Made by a program: the position numbers and the translations under genes. This document shows positions 1-7,528 of a stretch of 64,000 bases of DNA, one piece after another. Position 1 is the stretch's first letter, and each line of letters starts with the position of its first letter. Origin of the DNA: Agarivorans sp. Toyoura001 (lineage in GTDB: Bacteria; Pseudomonadota; Gammaproteobacteria; Enterobacterales; Celerinatantimonadaceae). Where the stretch lies: positions 434,001-498,000 of the forward strand of contig NZ_BJEQ01000001.1 in the NCBI RefSeq assembly GCF_005405585.1, read 5' to 3'. Under the pieces are notes generated by a model. The model saw only the letters and a list, made by a program, of their open reading frames with translations. It was not told the origin of the DNA and made no database searches.

Positions 1-308
1 ATGCGTTTAGCTCGCTGCTTAATCACATTAGCTTGCCTAGTAATACTCAATCGGTAGGTTTAAGGCCAAACCAAGTAACTGTTGATAAACTGCACCCCGA
101 TTGCCATATGACAATTTCGGTAGTTGAACCATTAGGCCACGCTCGGCTTTATTACGGCGAGCTAGCAGGTAGCCAGTTTGTAGTGGAAAGCAGCGAACTC
201 TATAACTGTGGCCAACAGCTGCCGCTAAAACTGAGCGATTCAACACTACATTTTTTTGATCACAATGAGCAACGTATTAACGCACTAGAGGTATCTAATG
301 CCGCATAA
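1..308 (+). CDS. ABC transporter ATP-binding protein, C-terminal fragment (MalK/UgpC-like TOBE region)
   Basis: The reading frame is open from the left edge of the window, so this is only the last 100 or so residues of a longer gene. The fragment carries the GLRP motif followed by a beta-rich stretch (VVEPLGHARLYYGEL and onward), which is how the regulatory TOBE domain of MalK/UgpC-type import ATPases begins and continues. The nucleotide-binding domain with its Walker motifs must lie upstream, outside the window. It overlaps the next gene by 11 bases, which suggests a shared transcript and translational coupling. The substrate cannot be read from this piece; the downstream hydrolase and phosphatase point to a phosphorylated or sugar-type solute. 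Family assignment is fairly secure, substrate is not. Confidence 0.75.
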   Translation, partial: AFSSLLNHISLPSNTQSVGLRPNQVTVDKLHPDCHMTISVVEPLGHARLYYGELAGSQFVVESSELYNCGQQLPLKLSDSTLHFFDHNEQRINALEVSNAA

Positions 309-1071
309 GTTTAGTGCCGAAGTGATTGGCTGTGGAGACGCTTACGACGGCCAGCATACCAATGCTAGTTTGTTACTCAAACAAGACTGTTTTAGTTTGC
401 TAATAGACTGTGGACCGTCGGTACCCAAGGCACTATTTGCCAAGCAGATAACGCCAGAGCAAATTGACGCGGTGTATGTAACCCATAGTCACCCAGATCA
501 CTGCTTGGGCTTAACCAGCTTAATAAATTGGATGGATGCCCAAGGCCGTAAAAAGCCCATTTACATCATTGCCCAGCAAACCCAATGGGCAGTGCTAAAA
601 CCTTTAATTGAATTTGCTTATTGGCCGCAAACGCAGTTGGGTTTTCAAGTTATTTGGCAAGACAGCGCAACCACATCAACCATTGGTCCTTGGAGCATAA
701 AAACTGCCGCGACTCGCCACGCAGTCAGCAATTTGAGTTTGCAACTAAGTAATACCGACCAACACCGCTTGTTTTATTCTGGCGATGGCCTGTTATCAGA
801 GCAAGGCGAACAACTAGCGGCTCAATCAGACTGGGTATTTTTGGAATGTGAAACCTTAGAACACCACTCTAGCCATGGCTCTTGGCAAGATATTAAAGGC
901 TTACCTTGTAAAGCAAATAGCCTGTGGCGGCTTTATCACATAGACCCAAGCGTACGAGCTAGGTTAGCCAAATTAGTCCAAACAACCGCAAACATCCGTT
1001 TGGCCGAAGAGGGAACAGTGTTATGCAGCATCGAGCATCCAACAAACCAAGGAACTAGCCATGTCGCCTAA
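298..1071 (+). CDS. MBL-fold metallo-hydrolase, possible phosphodiesterase
   Basis: 257 residues. The metal-binding motif HSHPDH lies at residues 63-68 after the opening GCGDAYDG and LLIDCG strands, an arrangement seen in the RNase Z/PhnP/cyclic phosphodiesterase branch of the metallo-beta-lactamase superfamily. Further candidate metal ligands follow (RHAVSN, the SGDG aspartate, the HHSSHGS cluster). No signal peptide is visible, so it should act in the cytosol. It starts inside the end of the ABC ATPase gene and overlaps the following phosphatase gene by 11 bases. Inference: it cleaves a phosphodiester or cyclic phosphate brought in by the transporter. The branch and substrate are uncertain; a lactonase or other esterase activity cannot be excluded. 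Confidence 0.75.
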   Translation: MPHKFSAEVIGCGDAYDGQHTNASLLLKQDCFSLLIDCGPSVPKALFAKQITPEQIDAVYVTHSHPDHCLGLTSLINWMDAQGRKKPIYIIAQQTQWAVLKPLIEFAYWPQTQLGFQVIWQDSATTSTIGPWSIKTAATRHAVSNLSLQLSNTDQHRLFYSGDGLLSEQGEQLAAQSDWVFLECETLEHHSSHGSWQDIKGLPCKANSLWRLYHIDPSVRARLAKLVQTTANIRLAEEGTVLCSIEHPTNQGTSHVA

Positions 1072-1873
1072 CTCACTAGACCGAATATTAGCCAGCGCCT
1101 TACCCATCGCAAAACACGCCGGTGAATTAGCTATAGATTGGTTTAAGCGACGCGACGCATTACTTATAACCAGCAAAGGTCACCAAGATTGGGTAAGCCA
1201 AGCTGATCAAGAGGTAGAAAGCTACCTTCGCCAAGCCTTGCTTAACGCTTTTCCCCAGCATCAATTTTTAGGTGAAGAAAATGGTGGCCGCTACCAGCCC
1301 CCTTGTTGGGTGGTTGACCCCATCGACGGCACGACCAACTTTCTTTATGGCCAAGCCGACTTCGTAGTTAGCCTAGCCTTCGCCGATGAACAAGGGCCTG
1401 CTTTAGGCATTATTGTCGCCCCTGCCCTGCAGCGACTACTTTACGCAGTGCGTGGCAAAGGTGCATTTGAAATAGTGGATGGAAAAGCTAAGGCACTAAA
1501 GCCGCGGGCAGCGGCCAAAGAACAGTTAGTGGTGGGTTTAAATCTTAACTATCAACCAGGCATTCCCCAGCAATATATGGCGCATAGCCAAGCACTAATT
1601 GATGCAGGCCACCAAGTAAGGGTTAATGGTTCAGCTGCTTGGGGCTTAACTCAAGTTGCCACTGGCGAGTTAGATGCCTGCTACATGGGGGAAGTAAATA
1701 TCTGGGATGCCATGGCTGCCCAAATTATCTGCCAAGAAGCCAATCTAAGCACCGCTCCTCATCTTATTGAACAGCTGCATGGCCCTGTTTGGGCCTGGCC
1801 TAAAGATGCTGCGATTAGCGACTTACTAAGTATCGACAATCACAAGGAGCAAGCTCATCAATCAGTTAAATAA
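1061..1873 (+). CDS. Inositol monophosphatase family protein
   Basis: 270 residues, the usual length of the IMPase/SuhB/CysQ superfamily. The family signature is complete: GEENGG (metal-binding Glu) near residue 70, DPIDGTTNF near residues 86-94 and the C-terminal NIWDAMAAQ with the metal-binding Asp. These enzymes remove phosphate from inositol phosphate, sugar phosphates or PAP in a Mg-dependent reaction in the cytosol. It is embedded in the ABC transporter operon, overlapping the MBL hydrolase at its 5' end, so a dedicated catabolic role on an imported phosphomonoester is more likely than the housekeeping SuhB role. The exact substrate is unknown. Confidence 0.85.
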   Translation: MSPNSLDRILASALPIAKHAGELAIDWFKRRDALLITSKGHQDWVSQADQEVESYLRQALLNAFPQHQFLGEENGGRYQPPCWVVDPIDGTTNFLYGQADFVVSLAFADEQGPALGIIVAPALQRLLYAVRGKGAFEIVDGKAKALKPRAAAKEQLVVGLNLNYQPGIPQQYMAHSQALIDAGHQVRVNGSAAWGLTQVATGELDACYMGEVNIWDAMAAQIICQEANLSTAPHLIEQLHGPVWAWPKDAAISDLLSIDNHKEQAHQSVK

Positions 1874-1877
1874 AAAA

Positions 1878-2870
1878 GTGACCGCATCTGATGTTGCCGC
1901 CCATTTAGGCCTATCACGTTCTGCGGTATCACGCGCTTTTACCGAAGGGGCCAGCATCAATCCAGCTAAGCGGGAAAAGATTTTGGCCGCAGCCAAAGAA
2001 TTAAGTTACCAGCCTAACTTTTTGGCCCGTACCTTAAGCACCCCAGCAACCCGTTCACGCTCCCATTTAGTTGCGATTTTGATAAGTGATTTCTCCAACC
2101 CTTTTCAATCGTTTCTATTTGAGGAGCTTTCCACTACTTTGCAGCTTAATGGCAAGCAACCCATGCTATTAAATGTGAAACAAGCAGAAGACCTAGACGC
2201 CGCAATTTTACGTCTGTCAGGCTACCAAGTAGACGCCGTTATTGCGGTAATGGGCTCCCTACCAGCCGACAGCTTTGCGCAATGCCAAAAGCTCTCCTTA
2301 CCCTTAATTACACTGGGCCGAGCCGACCAACGCGGTCTTATTCCTTCGGTACAAACCGACAACGTAGAGGCTGGTCGTTTAGCTGCCCAGCACTTATTAA
2401 CCCAAGGCTTAAACAAACTTGGTTTTGTGGCTGGGCGTAGCGATGGTCAAGCCTCGATTGAACGTTACCAAGGCTTTTGCGAAATCCTCAGCCAACGAGG
2501 TGCAACGCCACCAATTCGTTTAGATGCAGGGCGCTATGGCTACAGCGCAGGTTTTGAGTTAGGCGTACGCTCTATAGACACACTACGGGAATTAGAAGGT
2601 ATTTTCTGCGCCTCAGATGCGCTGGCGATGGGCTTAATAGATAGCTGCCGTGAAGTAAGTAAAGTTGCGATTCCAGAAATGCTGCGAGTGGTAGGCTGTG
2701 ACGATGTACCACCAGCTTCTTGGCAAGGTTACCAGCTAAGCTCAATTGCTCAGCCGGTGCCAGAAATAGCCCAACAGGTTATGCAGCTATTGGAGAAAAT
2801 GTGGCAGAAAGACGGAGATATCCCAATAATGACGAGGTTGGCGCCAAGCTTAAAAGTACGTAGAACCTAG
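1878..2870 (+). CDS. LacI-family transcriptional regulator
   Basis: 330 residues from the GTG codon. The N-terminus is a LacI helix-turn-helix (ASDVAAHLGLSRSAVSRAF) with the hinge-helix region near residues 45-55, followed by a periplasmic-binding-protein-like effector domain beginning SHLVAILISDFSNPF. It sits directly behind the phosphatase gene and probably represses its own operon in response to the transported solute or its product. The start is unsettled: no Shine-Dalgarno lies in front of the GTG, whereas AAGGAG at 1844-1849 is ideally spaced for an in-frame ATC at 1857, which would add seven residues and overlap the phosphatase gene. Family call is secure; the effector is unknown. Confidence 0.9.
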   Translation: MTASDVAAHLGLSRSAVSRAFTEGASINPAKREKILAAAKELSYQPNFLARTLSTPATRSRSHLVAILISDFSNPFQSFLFEELSTTLQLNGKQPMLLNVKQAEDLDAAILRLSGYQVDAVIAVMGSLPADSFAQCQKLSLPLITLGRADQRGLIPSVQTDNVEAGRLAAQHLLTQGLNKLGFVAGRSDGQASIERYQGFCEILSQRGATPPIRLDAGRYGYSAGFELGVRSIDTLRELEGIFCASDALAMGLIDSCREVSKVAIPEMLRVVGCDDVPPASWQGYQLSSIAQPVPEIAQQVMQLLEKMWQKDGDIPIMTRLAPSLKVRRT

Positions 2871-2897
2871 CTTACTGAACACACCCATTACCCACAA

Positions 2898-3068
2898 TTA
2901 TTCGCGATTTTCGGAAGTTAACGACGCGGAATTTCGCGCTGCTGCTTTAGGTGCAAAAAAATCACAAGCTTGGCGGTCTGCCATTGTTGGTTGTTCCCAC
3001 GCGCCACACAAATCTTTTTGGTTTTCGGGAGTTCGGGTAAATTGGCGACATTGCCCACACTTGCTCAT
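2898..3068 (-). CDS. Small four-cysteine protein (56 aa), putative metal or Fe-S binding
   Basis: A short gene of 56 residues starting with ATG at 3068 and preceded by a clear AAGGAA ribosome site seven bases upstream. Cysteines lie at positions 4, 7, 21 and 35, giving C-x2-C-x13-C-x13-C. Each falls in an ordered context (KCGQC, LCGAW, DRQACDFF), and the C-terminal 18 residues look disordered. The even spacing resembles small zinc-ribbon or HiPIP-like cluster subunits, but no exact family was recognised. It is convergent with the LacI gene and lies on the strand of the two small membrane proteins upstream of it. The ordered motif and good ribosome site argue that it is real; function is unknown. 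Confidence 0.6.
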   Translation of the reverse strand: MSKCGQCRQFTRTPENQKDLCGAWEQPTMADRQACDFFAPKAAARNSASLTSENRE

Positions 3069-3207
3069 TGCTCTATTCCTTGAGGCTACAAAAGTCTCAA
3101 AAGACTACTAAAATAAGCAGGCTAAGCAATTGATATAAATCATAATAATCAACAGTTTGCGCTAATTAGTAACGGTGAGAAAAGTAAAGAATAGCAGCAT
3201 TAAGATA

Positions 3208-3525
3208 CTAATTCTTACTGACTATGTTTTTAAGGGCTTTCGCGATAAGTGAATCGGTAATTTCTGTTATAAGCAGCCTAGCACCTAGTAAGGCTAGTAA
3301 AATAGACACAAGCAATAACCAGATTGAATAGCCAAATAAAAGGTATGTTCCACCACTTAATACAGCGATAAACCCAATACGCACCAAGTAGCGAATTACC
3401 ATAAAAATTGGAAACGAAAAGCGGGCGTTAATGCTCTCTAGTGCTTGCTCCAGCAAAGTAAATTGCTGCTCGCGCGCTAAGTCTGAAATGTCGTCGAAAT
3501 AATCAATGTACTGTTTAATATCCAT
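3208..3525 (-). CDS. Small membrane protein of unknown function
   Basis: 105 residues. The first 35 or so residues are polar and helical (DIKQYIDYFDDISDLAREQQFTLL), followed by two close hydrophobic segments at about 38-62 and 65-88, and a short basic C-terminus ending KNIVSKN. This predicts a two-pass inner-membrane protein with a cytosolic N-terminal helix. Only a weak ribosome site is visible before the ATG. It lies 72 bases after another small membrane protein gene on the same strand, so the two may be cotranscribed. I do not recognise the family and no function is proposed. Confidence 0.6.
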   Translation of the reverse strand: MDIKQYIDYFDDISDLAREQQFTLLEQALESINARFSFPIFMVIRYLVRIGFIAVLSGGTYLLFGYSIWLLLVSILLALLGARLLITEITDSLIAKALKNIVSKN

Positions 3526-3597
3526 ATTTACTCAGCGGGTAGCGTATACAACTCAAAAGATGTGCCTACGCTACACCAGTAGCCAGCAGGATGCGAG

Positions 3598-3843
3598 TTA
3601 GCCCACTAAAAAATAACGCACAATGCCGTAGACATAAACAATAGAGAAGATGATGTTAATGTATTTAAGCTGACGTTCGCTATGCAACCACGCACAATAA
3701 ATCCAAATTAAACAAAAAGGCAAGCTGACAAAAATAGTGAGTGGATACCAATCCTGCACAGCGGCCACAGTACTTACAATACCTAAGGCAAGCGCCAACC
3801 ATTTCAATTCTTGTTCATATTTGGCAAGACTTTTCCCTGTCAT
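3598..3843 (-). CDS. Small three-pass membrane protein of unknown function
   Basis: 81 residues with three hydrophobic segments at roughly 11-29, 34-52 and 58-79, separated by short loops (QDWYP and LHSERQLK). A good AAGGAA ribosome site stands nine bases before the ATG. The compact three-helix layout recalls SemiSWEET-like and other small half-transporter families, but no diagnostic motif was identified, so this is only a resemblance. It is the first of two small membrane protein genes in the same direction, downstream of the MATE exporter gene. Confidence 0.6.
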   Translation of the reverse strand: MTGKSLAKYEQELKWLALALGIVSTVAAVQDWYPLTIFVSLPFCLIWIYCAWLHSERQLKYINIIFSIVYVYGIVRYFLVG

Positions 3844-3940
3844 TTACTGCTATTCCTTTTTAAATTAAAACGTTAATTCTGTGTTTGTTGGGTGTTTAAA
3901 GTGCTTACTGTCCAAACGCTTTGACCTAAGCTCGAGTGAT

Positions 3941-5320
3941 TTACGAATTTAAACAGACCAAACTCGGCGCTGGCTCAGCCCTTTGCTGCAGATCGCGCAG
4001 ATTAAAATACAACATCGGCAATACCACTGCGCTAAGCACTAAATTAGACAAAGGCACCGAAATCCAAATGCCTGTAACGCCAATAAACTGTGGCAATAGC
4101 CATAAAAATGGAAGCTGTATTAGCATGTTTCCCGCCGATACAAATAGCGCTTTTTTCGCCTCGCCCACTGCCATAAAGTAGACAGCGCTGATAAACAAAA
4201 AGCCATCTAAAAAGATGCCAGCTAAGTGCCAACGCACGCCGGCTTTACTGGCTTGCATTAAGGCTTCATCGCCACTAGAAAAAACCGCAATAAACCATTC
4301 TGGAAAGAGGTTAAGAAGCACCACAATGGCAATACCAGAGCCCACTGTCACCGAAAATGCTAAGGTAACGGTTTGAGCAATTTTATTGATTTGTTTTGCC
4401 CCTAAGTAATAACTTACTGGCGGCTGCAAACCACTGGCGACGCCTTCGGCAAAGAAGTAATACACACTGCCTAGGTAACCCACTATGGCAAAAGCCGCTA
4501 CATGAGTGGCCGAGGCATAGCTCATAAACAATTTATTGTGCAAGGCCATCACAAAGCCAAAGTACACAAACATCATTAAGCTAGAAGACCCCAGCTGTAT
4601 CATGCGTGATGCACTAGTCCATTCAAACCGGCTGCCTTTTAATGGCGTATTAGCTTGAGCTGAGAAAAAGTAATGCACGCAACATAAGCTAGTGACTGAC
4701 TGGGCGATTAAGGTTGCAATAGCTGCGCCGCGTAAGCCCATAGAAAAATGCGCGAGAAACAAGTAATCCAACCCAATGTTCAGTAAAGCGCCTAGCACAA
4801 TAAACAAGGTGGCCAAATTGGGTTTGTCGTCATTTCGAACCAGCAATGGCAAAGCACTTGCCGCGATAGACACTAACGCCCCGGCCGACATAATGCCCAA
4901 ATATTGCTGCGCCATGTTTTGCGCTTCGCCCTCTGCGCCTTGCAGAGCAATTAAGCGAGAGTCACCAAATTGCAGAACTATGCTAATTAGCAATCCCAAT
5001 AGCACCACCAGCAACAAGGCTGAAGCTAAACTATTCTGGCAGGCTCGGTCGTTGTTCTCTCCTCGATACATTGACAACATACTGCCGCCACCCATGCCAA
5101 TCATTAGGCCCACACCGGTAACTAGCGCCATAACGGGAATAGACATATTAATGCCTGCAAGCCCTTGCGCGCCCACATAATGCCCTACAAAAATGCCGTC
5201 GATAACTTGATACAAGCCACTCACTAACATCGCCACTACAGACGGAATAGCAAAGCGCCAAAAGTTAGCACTTACCGATTGCTCATTAGGGATAGAAATA
5301 GACTGCTGCATGCCACTCAC
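3941..5320 (-). CDS. MATE-family multidrug/sodium antiporter
   Basis: 459 residues with about twelve hydrophobic segments arranged as two similar halves. The N-terminal segment ANFWRFAIPSVVAMLVSGLY followed by DGIFVGHYVGAQGLAG is the typical opening of MATE exporters (NorM/MepA type), which expel cationic drugs or metabolites in exchange for Na+ or H+. It is transcribed divergently from a LysR-type regulator across a 92-base gap that contains a perfect inverted repeat, a classic regulator-target arrangement. Translation is assigned from GTG at 5320; an in-frame ATG nine bases later is an alternative. Substrate unknown. Confidence 0.88.
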   Translation of the reverse strand: MSGMQQSISIPNEQSVSANFWRFAIPSVVAMLVSGLYQVIDGIFVGHYVGAQGLAGINMSIPVMALVTGVGLMIGMGGGSMLSMYRGENNDRACQNSLASALLLVVLLGLLISIVLQFGDSRLIALQGAEGEAQNMAQQYLGIMSAGALVSIAASALPLLVRNDDKPNLATLFIVLGALLNIGLDYLFLAHFSMGLRGAAIATLIAQSVTSLCCVHYFFSAQANTPLKGSRFEWTSASRMIQLGSSSLMMFVYFGFVMALHNKLFMSYASATHVAAFAIVGYLGSVYYFFAEGVASGLQPPVSYYLGAKQINKIAQTVTLAFSVTVGSGIAIVVLLNLFPEWFIAVFSSGDEALMQASKAGVRWHLAGIFLDGFLFISAVYFMAVGEAKKALFVSAGNMLIQLPFLWLLPQFIGVTGIWISVPLSNLVLSAVVLPMLYFNLRDLQQRAEPAPSLVCLNS

Positions 5321-5373
5321 TCAAGGTTAAGACCGAGTATTATAGTTGATTTAAAGATACATAAGAGTTAGCT

Positions 5374-5394
5374 TCTATCCGCATATCGGATAGA
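5374..5394. promoter_or_regulatory. Perfect inverted repeat between MATE and LysR genes, putative LysR operator
   Basis: Arms TCTATCCG and CGGATAGA are exact reverse complements separated by CATAT. The core ATC-N9-GAT fits the T-N11-A pattern bound by LysR-type regulators. It lies 19 bases before the LysR start and about 54 bases before the MATE start, so a bound regulator could control both promoters. Confidence 0.5.
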
Positions 5395-5412
5395 TAAGAA
5401 AAGTGAGTTAGT

Positions 5413-6297
5413 ATGAATTGGAGCATTGATCAGCTACAAGCCTTTGTAAGTGCAGCACAATTAGGCTCATTTTCGGCTGCTGCTCGCAAACTAGGTAAAG
5501 CACAGTCACGCATTAGCAGCGCCATTGCTAATTTAGAAGCCGATTTAGGTTTCGAGCTTTACGATCGCAGTGCCAAGCTGCCGGTTCTTACCGCCCTTGG
5601 TCAACAAATGCTGCCTGAGGCTCAACAGGTATTAGAACAATGTCATCGATTACAGTCGCGCGCTTTAACCGCCGCCAATAAAGAGCCAATAGCTTTAAAA
5701 ATCGCGATTGATGAAGCGATTCCTATTGAAGCTATTCATTCGATGTTTATGCGTTTAGGCGAGCAGTTTCCTTACCTACAGCTAACGGTAACCAACGGTA
5801 CCCAAGACGACATCTCGGCGGCGATAGAAAATAGACAGCTAGATATTGGCTTAATGCTGAGTCAAAAAGCCTTGCCAGACAACGTGATGTTTGGCTCGTT
5901 AGGCTATTTTGAATTAGCGCTAATTGTGGGTAAACAGCACCCTTTCGTTGAGCTAGAATCACTGCGTTATCAGGACCTACAACAGTATCGGCAGCTAGTG
6001 CAGTGTAACCGTGCTGGTCTGGGTAGCTCTGTTCCTATTAGCCCCAGCCATTGGTATATCGACAGCTACTATTTAATTAGTGAGTTGGTGGCCAAAAACC
6101 AAGGCTGGGCCTTTGTACCCAAGCATATTGCGCAAAATGATTGGATAAAAGATGCCATTCAAGTGGTGCATTGTGATTCATTATTAGCAAATATGAAGTT
6201 TGAAATTGGCATAGTAAAACGCTGCGATAGCCCAGACAGTAAACTCACTACTTGGTTGGTGAACGAATTACTTAAACTGCTCGACGATGGGCGCTAG
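5413..6297 (+). CDS. LysR-family transcriptional regulator
   Basis: 294 residues, the standard LysR length. The N-terminal winged helix-turn-helix reads DQLQAFVSAAQLGSFSAAARKLGKAQSRISSAI (about residues 6-38) and is followed by the linker helix and a substrate-binding domain that starts near residue 95 (IALKIAIDEAIP). A GTGAG ribosome site precedes the ATG. It is divergent from the MATE exporter and probably regulates it in response to an exported compound. The effector cannot be predicted. Confidence 0.92.
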   Translation: MNWSIDQLQAFVSAAQLGSFSAAARKLGKAQSRISSAIANLEADLGFELYDRSAKLPVLTALGQQMLPEAQQVLEQCHRLQSRALTAANKEPIALKIAIDEAIPIEAIHSMFMRLGEQFPYLQLTVTNGTQDDISAAIENRQLDIGLMLSQKALPDNVMFGSLGYFELALIVGKQHPFVELESLRYQDLQQYRQLVQCNRAGLGSSVPISPSHWYIDSYYLISELVAKNQGWAFVPKHIAQNDWIKDAIQVVHCDSLLANMKFEIGIVKRCDSPDSKLTTWLVNELLKLLDDGR

Positions 6298-6320
6298 CTA
6301 GTCTCTACTTCTCATCTTAC

Positions 6321-6728
6321 TTAAAAGCGCGAGTCCTCGTATTCATCGTTACGAATGAGGTCTGCATCTAAGTCTTCCCAATTAGCTTTAGAGCTAACAA
6401 AGTTGTGTGATGTTGGCCGCTCAACTATCGCCGAATCAAGCATGCCTAAGCGTATTCTTAAGCGACTAGGATCCGCTTGGTTGGAACTATAAATAGGTGA
6501 TGCGCATACTTTGCAAAAATGCCTCACCTTCCCCGGAGAGGTTTGATAGTGACCAAAATCTTCGACCCCTTCTAGCACTTTGAATCCTTTGGTCGCCACA
6601 AAGCCATTGGTAGCAAATGCAGTGCCACTGTTTTTTCTACATAAAGAACAATGGCAATGAATAATTGAATTGATACCTCCCGATATTTCAACTTGAATAG
6701 CCCCACACAAACAACTTCCTTGATACAT
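6321..6728 (-). CDS. GFA (glutathione-dependent formaldehyde-activating) family protein
   Basis: 135 residues. The zinc-binding cysteines of the GFA/CENP-V fold are all present: CLCGAIQVE at the N-terminus, HCHCSLCRKNSG near residues 24-35 and FCKVCASPIYS near residues 71-81. The family is named after Gfa, reported to promote formation of S-hydroxymethylglutathione, but most members have no proven reaction. A purine-rich ribosome site precedes the ATG. It is convergent with the LysR gene, with only 23 bases between them. Fold assignment is firm; physiological role is not. Confidence 0.88.
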   Translation of the reverse strand: MYQGSCLCGAIQVEISGGINSIIHCHCSLCRKNSGTAFATNGFVATKGFKVLEGVEDFGHYQTSPGKVRHFCKVCASPIYSSNQADPSRLRIRLGMLDSAIVERPTSHNFVSSKANWEDLDADLIRNDEYEDSRF

Positions 6729-6997
6729 AGTTTTTCCCTTTTCTTTACATCAACTTAATGTCACAGACATTAACATTGGCTCAGCTCACAATTACACGAT
6801 ACAGCGTAAACTTATATAGATTTATAGTATAAAAACACTAAAATCCTCACCCTAACATCAAATTGGCCAACCAAAAGATAAATCGTTAAACCAATTTACT
6901 ACTATATACCCAAACGTAGCGGCGGCTAAGTGCTCTCTATTTGGCTTGCTTAGTGTTGCTAAGTTTTACCTTTAAACATCAAGGACGAAAAATATCC

Positions 6998-7483
6998 ATG
7001 CTTAAGAAAAGTGTTATAGCCCTTTCTATTCTATTAGCGTCAGGCTGCTCAAGTATCGTTAGTGACAGTAAGTATTTAGTGGCTATTGATTCTACTCCCA
7101 GCCAAGCCAGCTTCTCTATTAAAAACAGAGCCGGAGTAACAGTTCAGAATGGACAAACACCAGAAACCCTTACGTTAAAGGCTTCTGCTGGTTTTTTTAA
7201 AGGCGAAACCTACCAGCTAGTATTTAATAAAGAAGGTTATGAAGAACAAATTATCGAGCTTAAAAGCAGTGTAGACGGTTGGTATTTTGGTAACATTTTG
7301 TTTGGCGGCTTAATCGGCATGTTAATCGTAGATCCAGCAACAGGTGCCATGTACAAGTTGCCAGAAAATGCCATTGCCGAGCTAACAGAAAGCGAAAAAG
7401 AAAACAAAGAATCGCTTACTATTGCCATGCTAAACAGTATTCCTGAACAGCAGCAAGCGCAGTTAATTCCGTTAACTGAGTAG
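6998..7483 (+). CDS. Predicted lipoprotein with PEGA-like domain
   Basis: 161 residues from the ATG at 6998. This start places a clean lipoprotein signal at the N-terminus (MLKKSVIALSILLASGC, Cys17 in the LASGC lipobox) behind an AAGGA site; a reading beginning 57 bases upstream would bury the signal. The mature part begins with a short beta-rich region (LVAIDSTPSQASFSIKNRAGV) resembling PEGA repeats, then contains a glycine-rich hydrophobic stretch (GWYFGNILFGGLIGMLIVDPATGAMYKLP) common in small envelope lipoproteins. Likely attached to the outer membrane. Specific function unknown. Confidence 0.8.
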   Translation: MLKKSVIALSILLASGCSSIVSDSKYLVAIDSTPSQASFSIKNRAGVTVQNGQTPETLTLKASAGFFKGETYQLVFNKEGYEEQIIELKSSVDGWYFGNILFGGLIGMLIVDPATGAMYKLPENAIAELTESEKENKESLTIAMLNSIPEQQQAQLIPLTE

Positions 7484-7490
7484 CGATAAT

Positions 7491-7519
7491 AAACGGCAAA
7501 GGCCTATACTTTGCCGTTT
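7491..7519. terminator. Bidirectional hairpin between lipoprotein and chemoreceptor genes
   Basis: An 11-bp perfect stem, AAACGGCAAAG pairing with CTTTGCCGTTT, around a seven-base loop, placed between the two convergent genes. The terminal A/T runs are short, so termination efficiency is uncertain. Confidence 0.6.
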
Positions 7520-7528
7520 AGCAATAAA

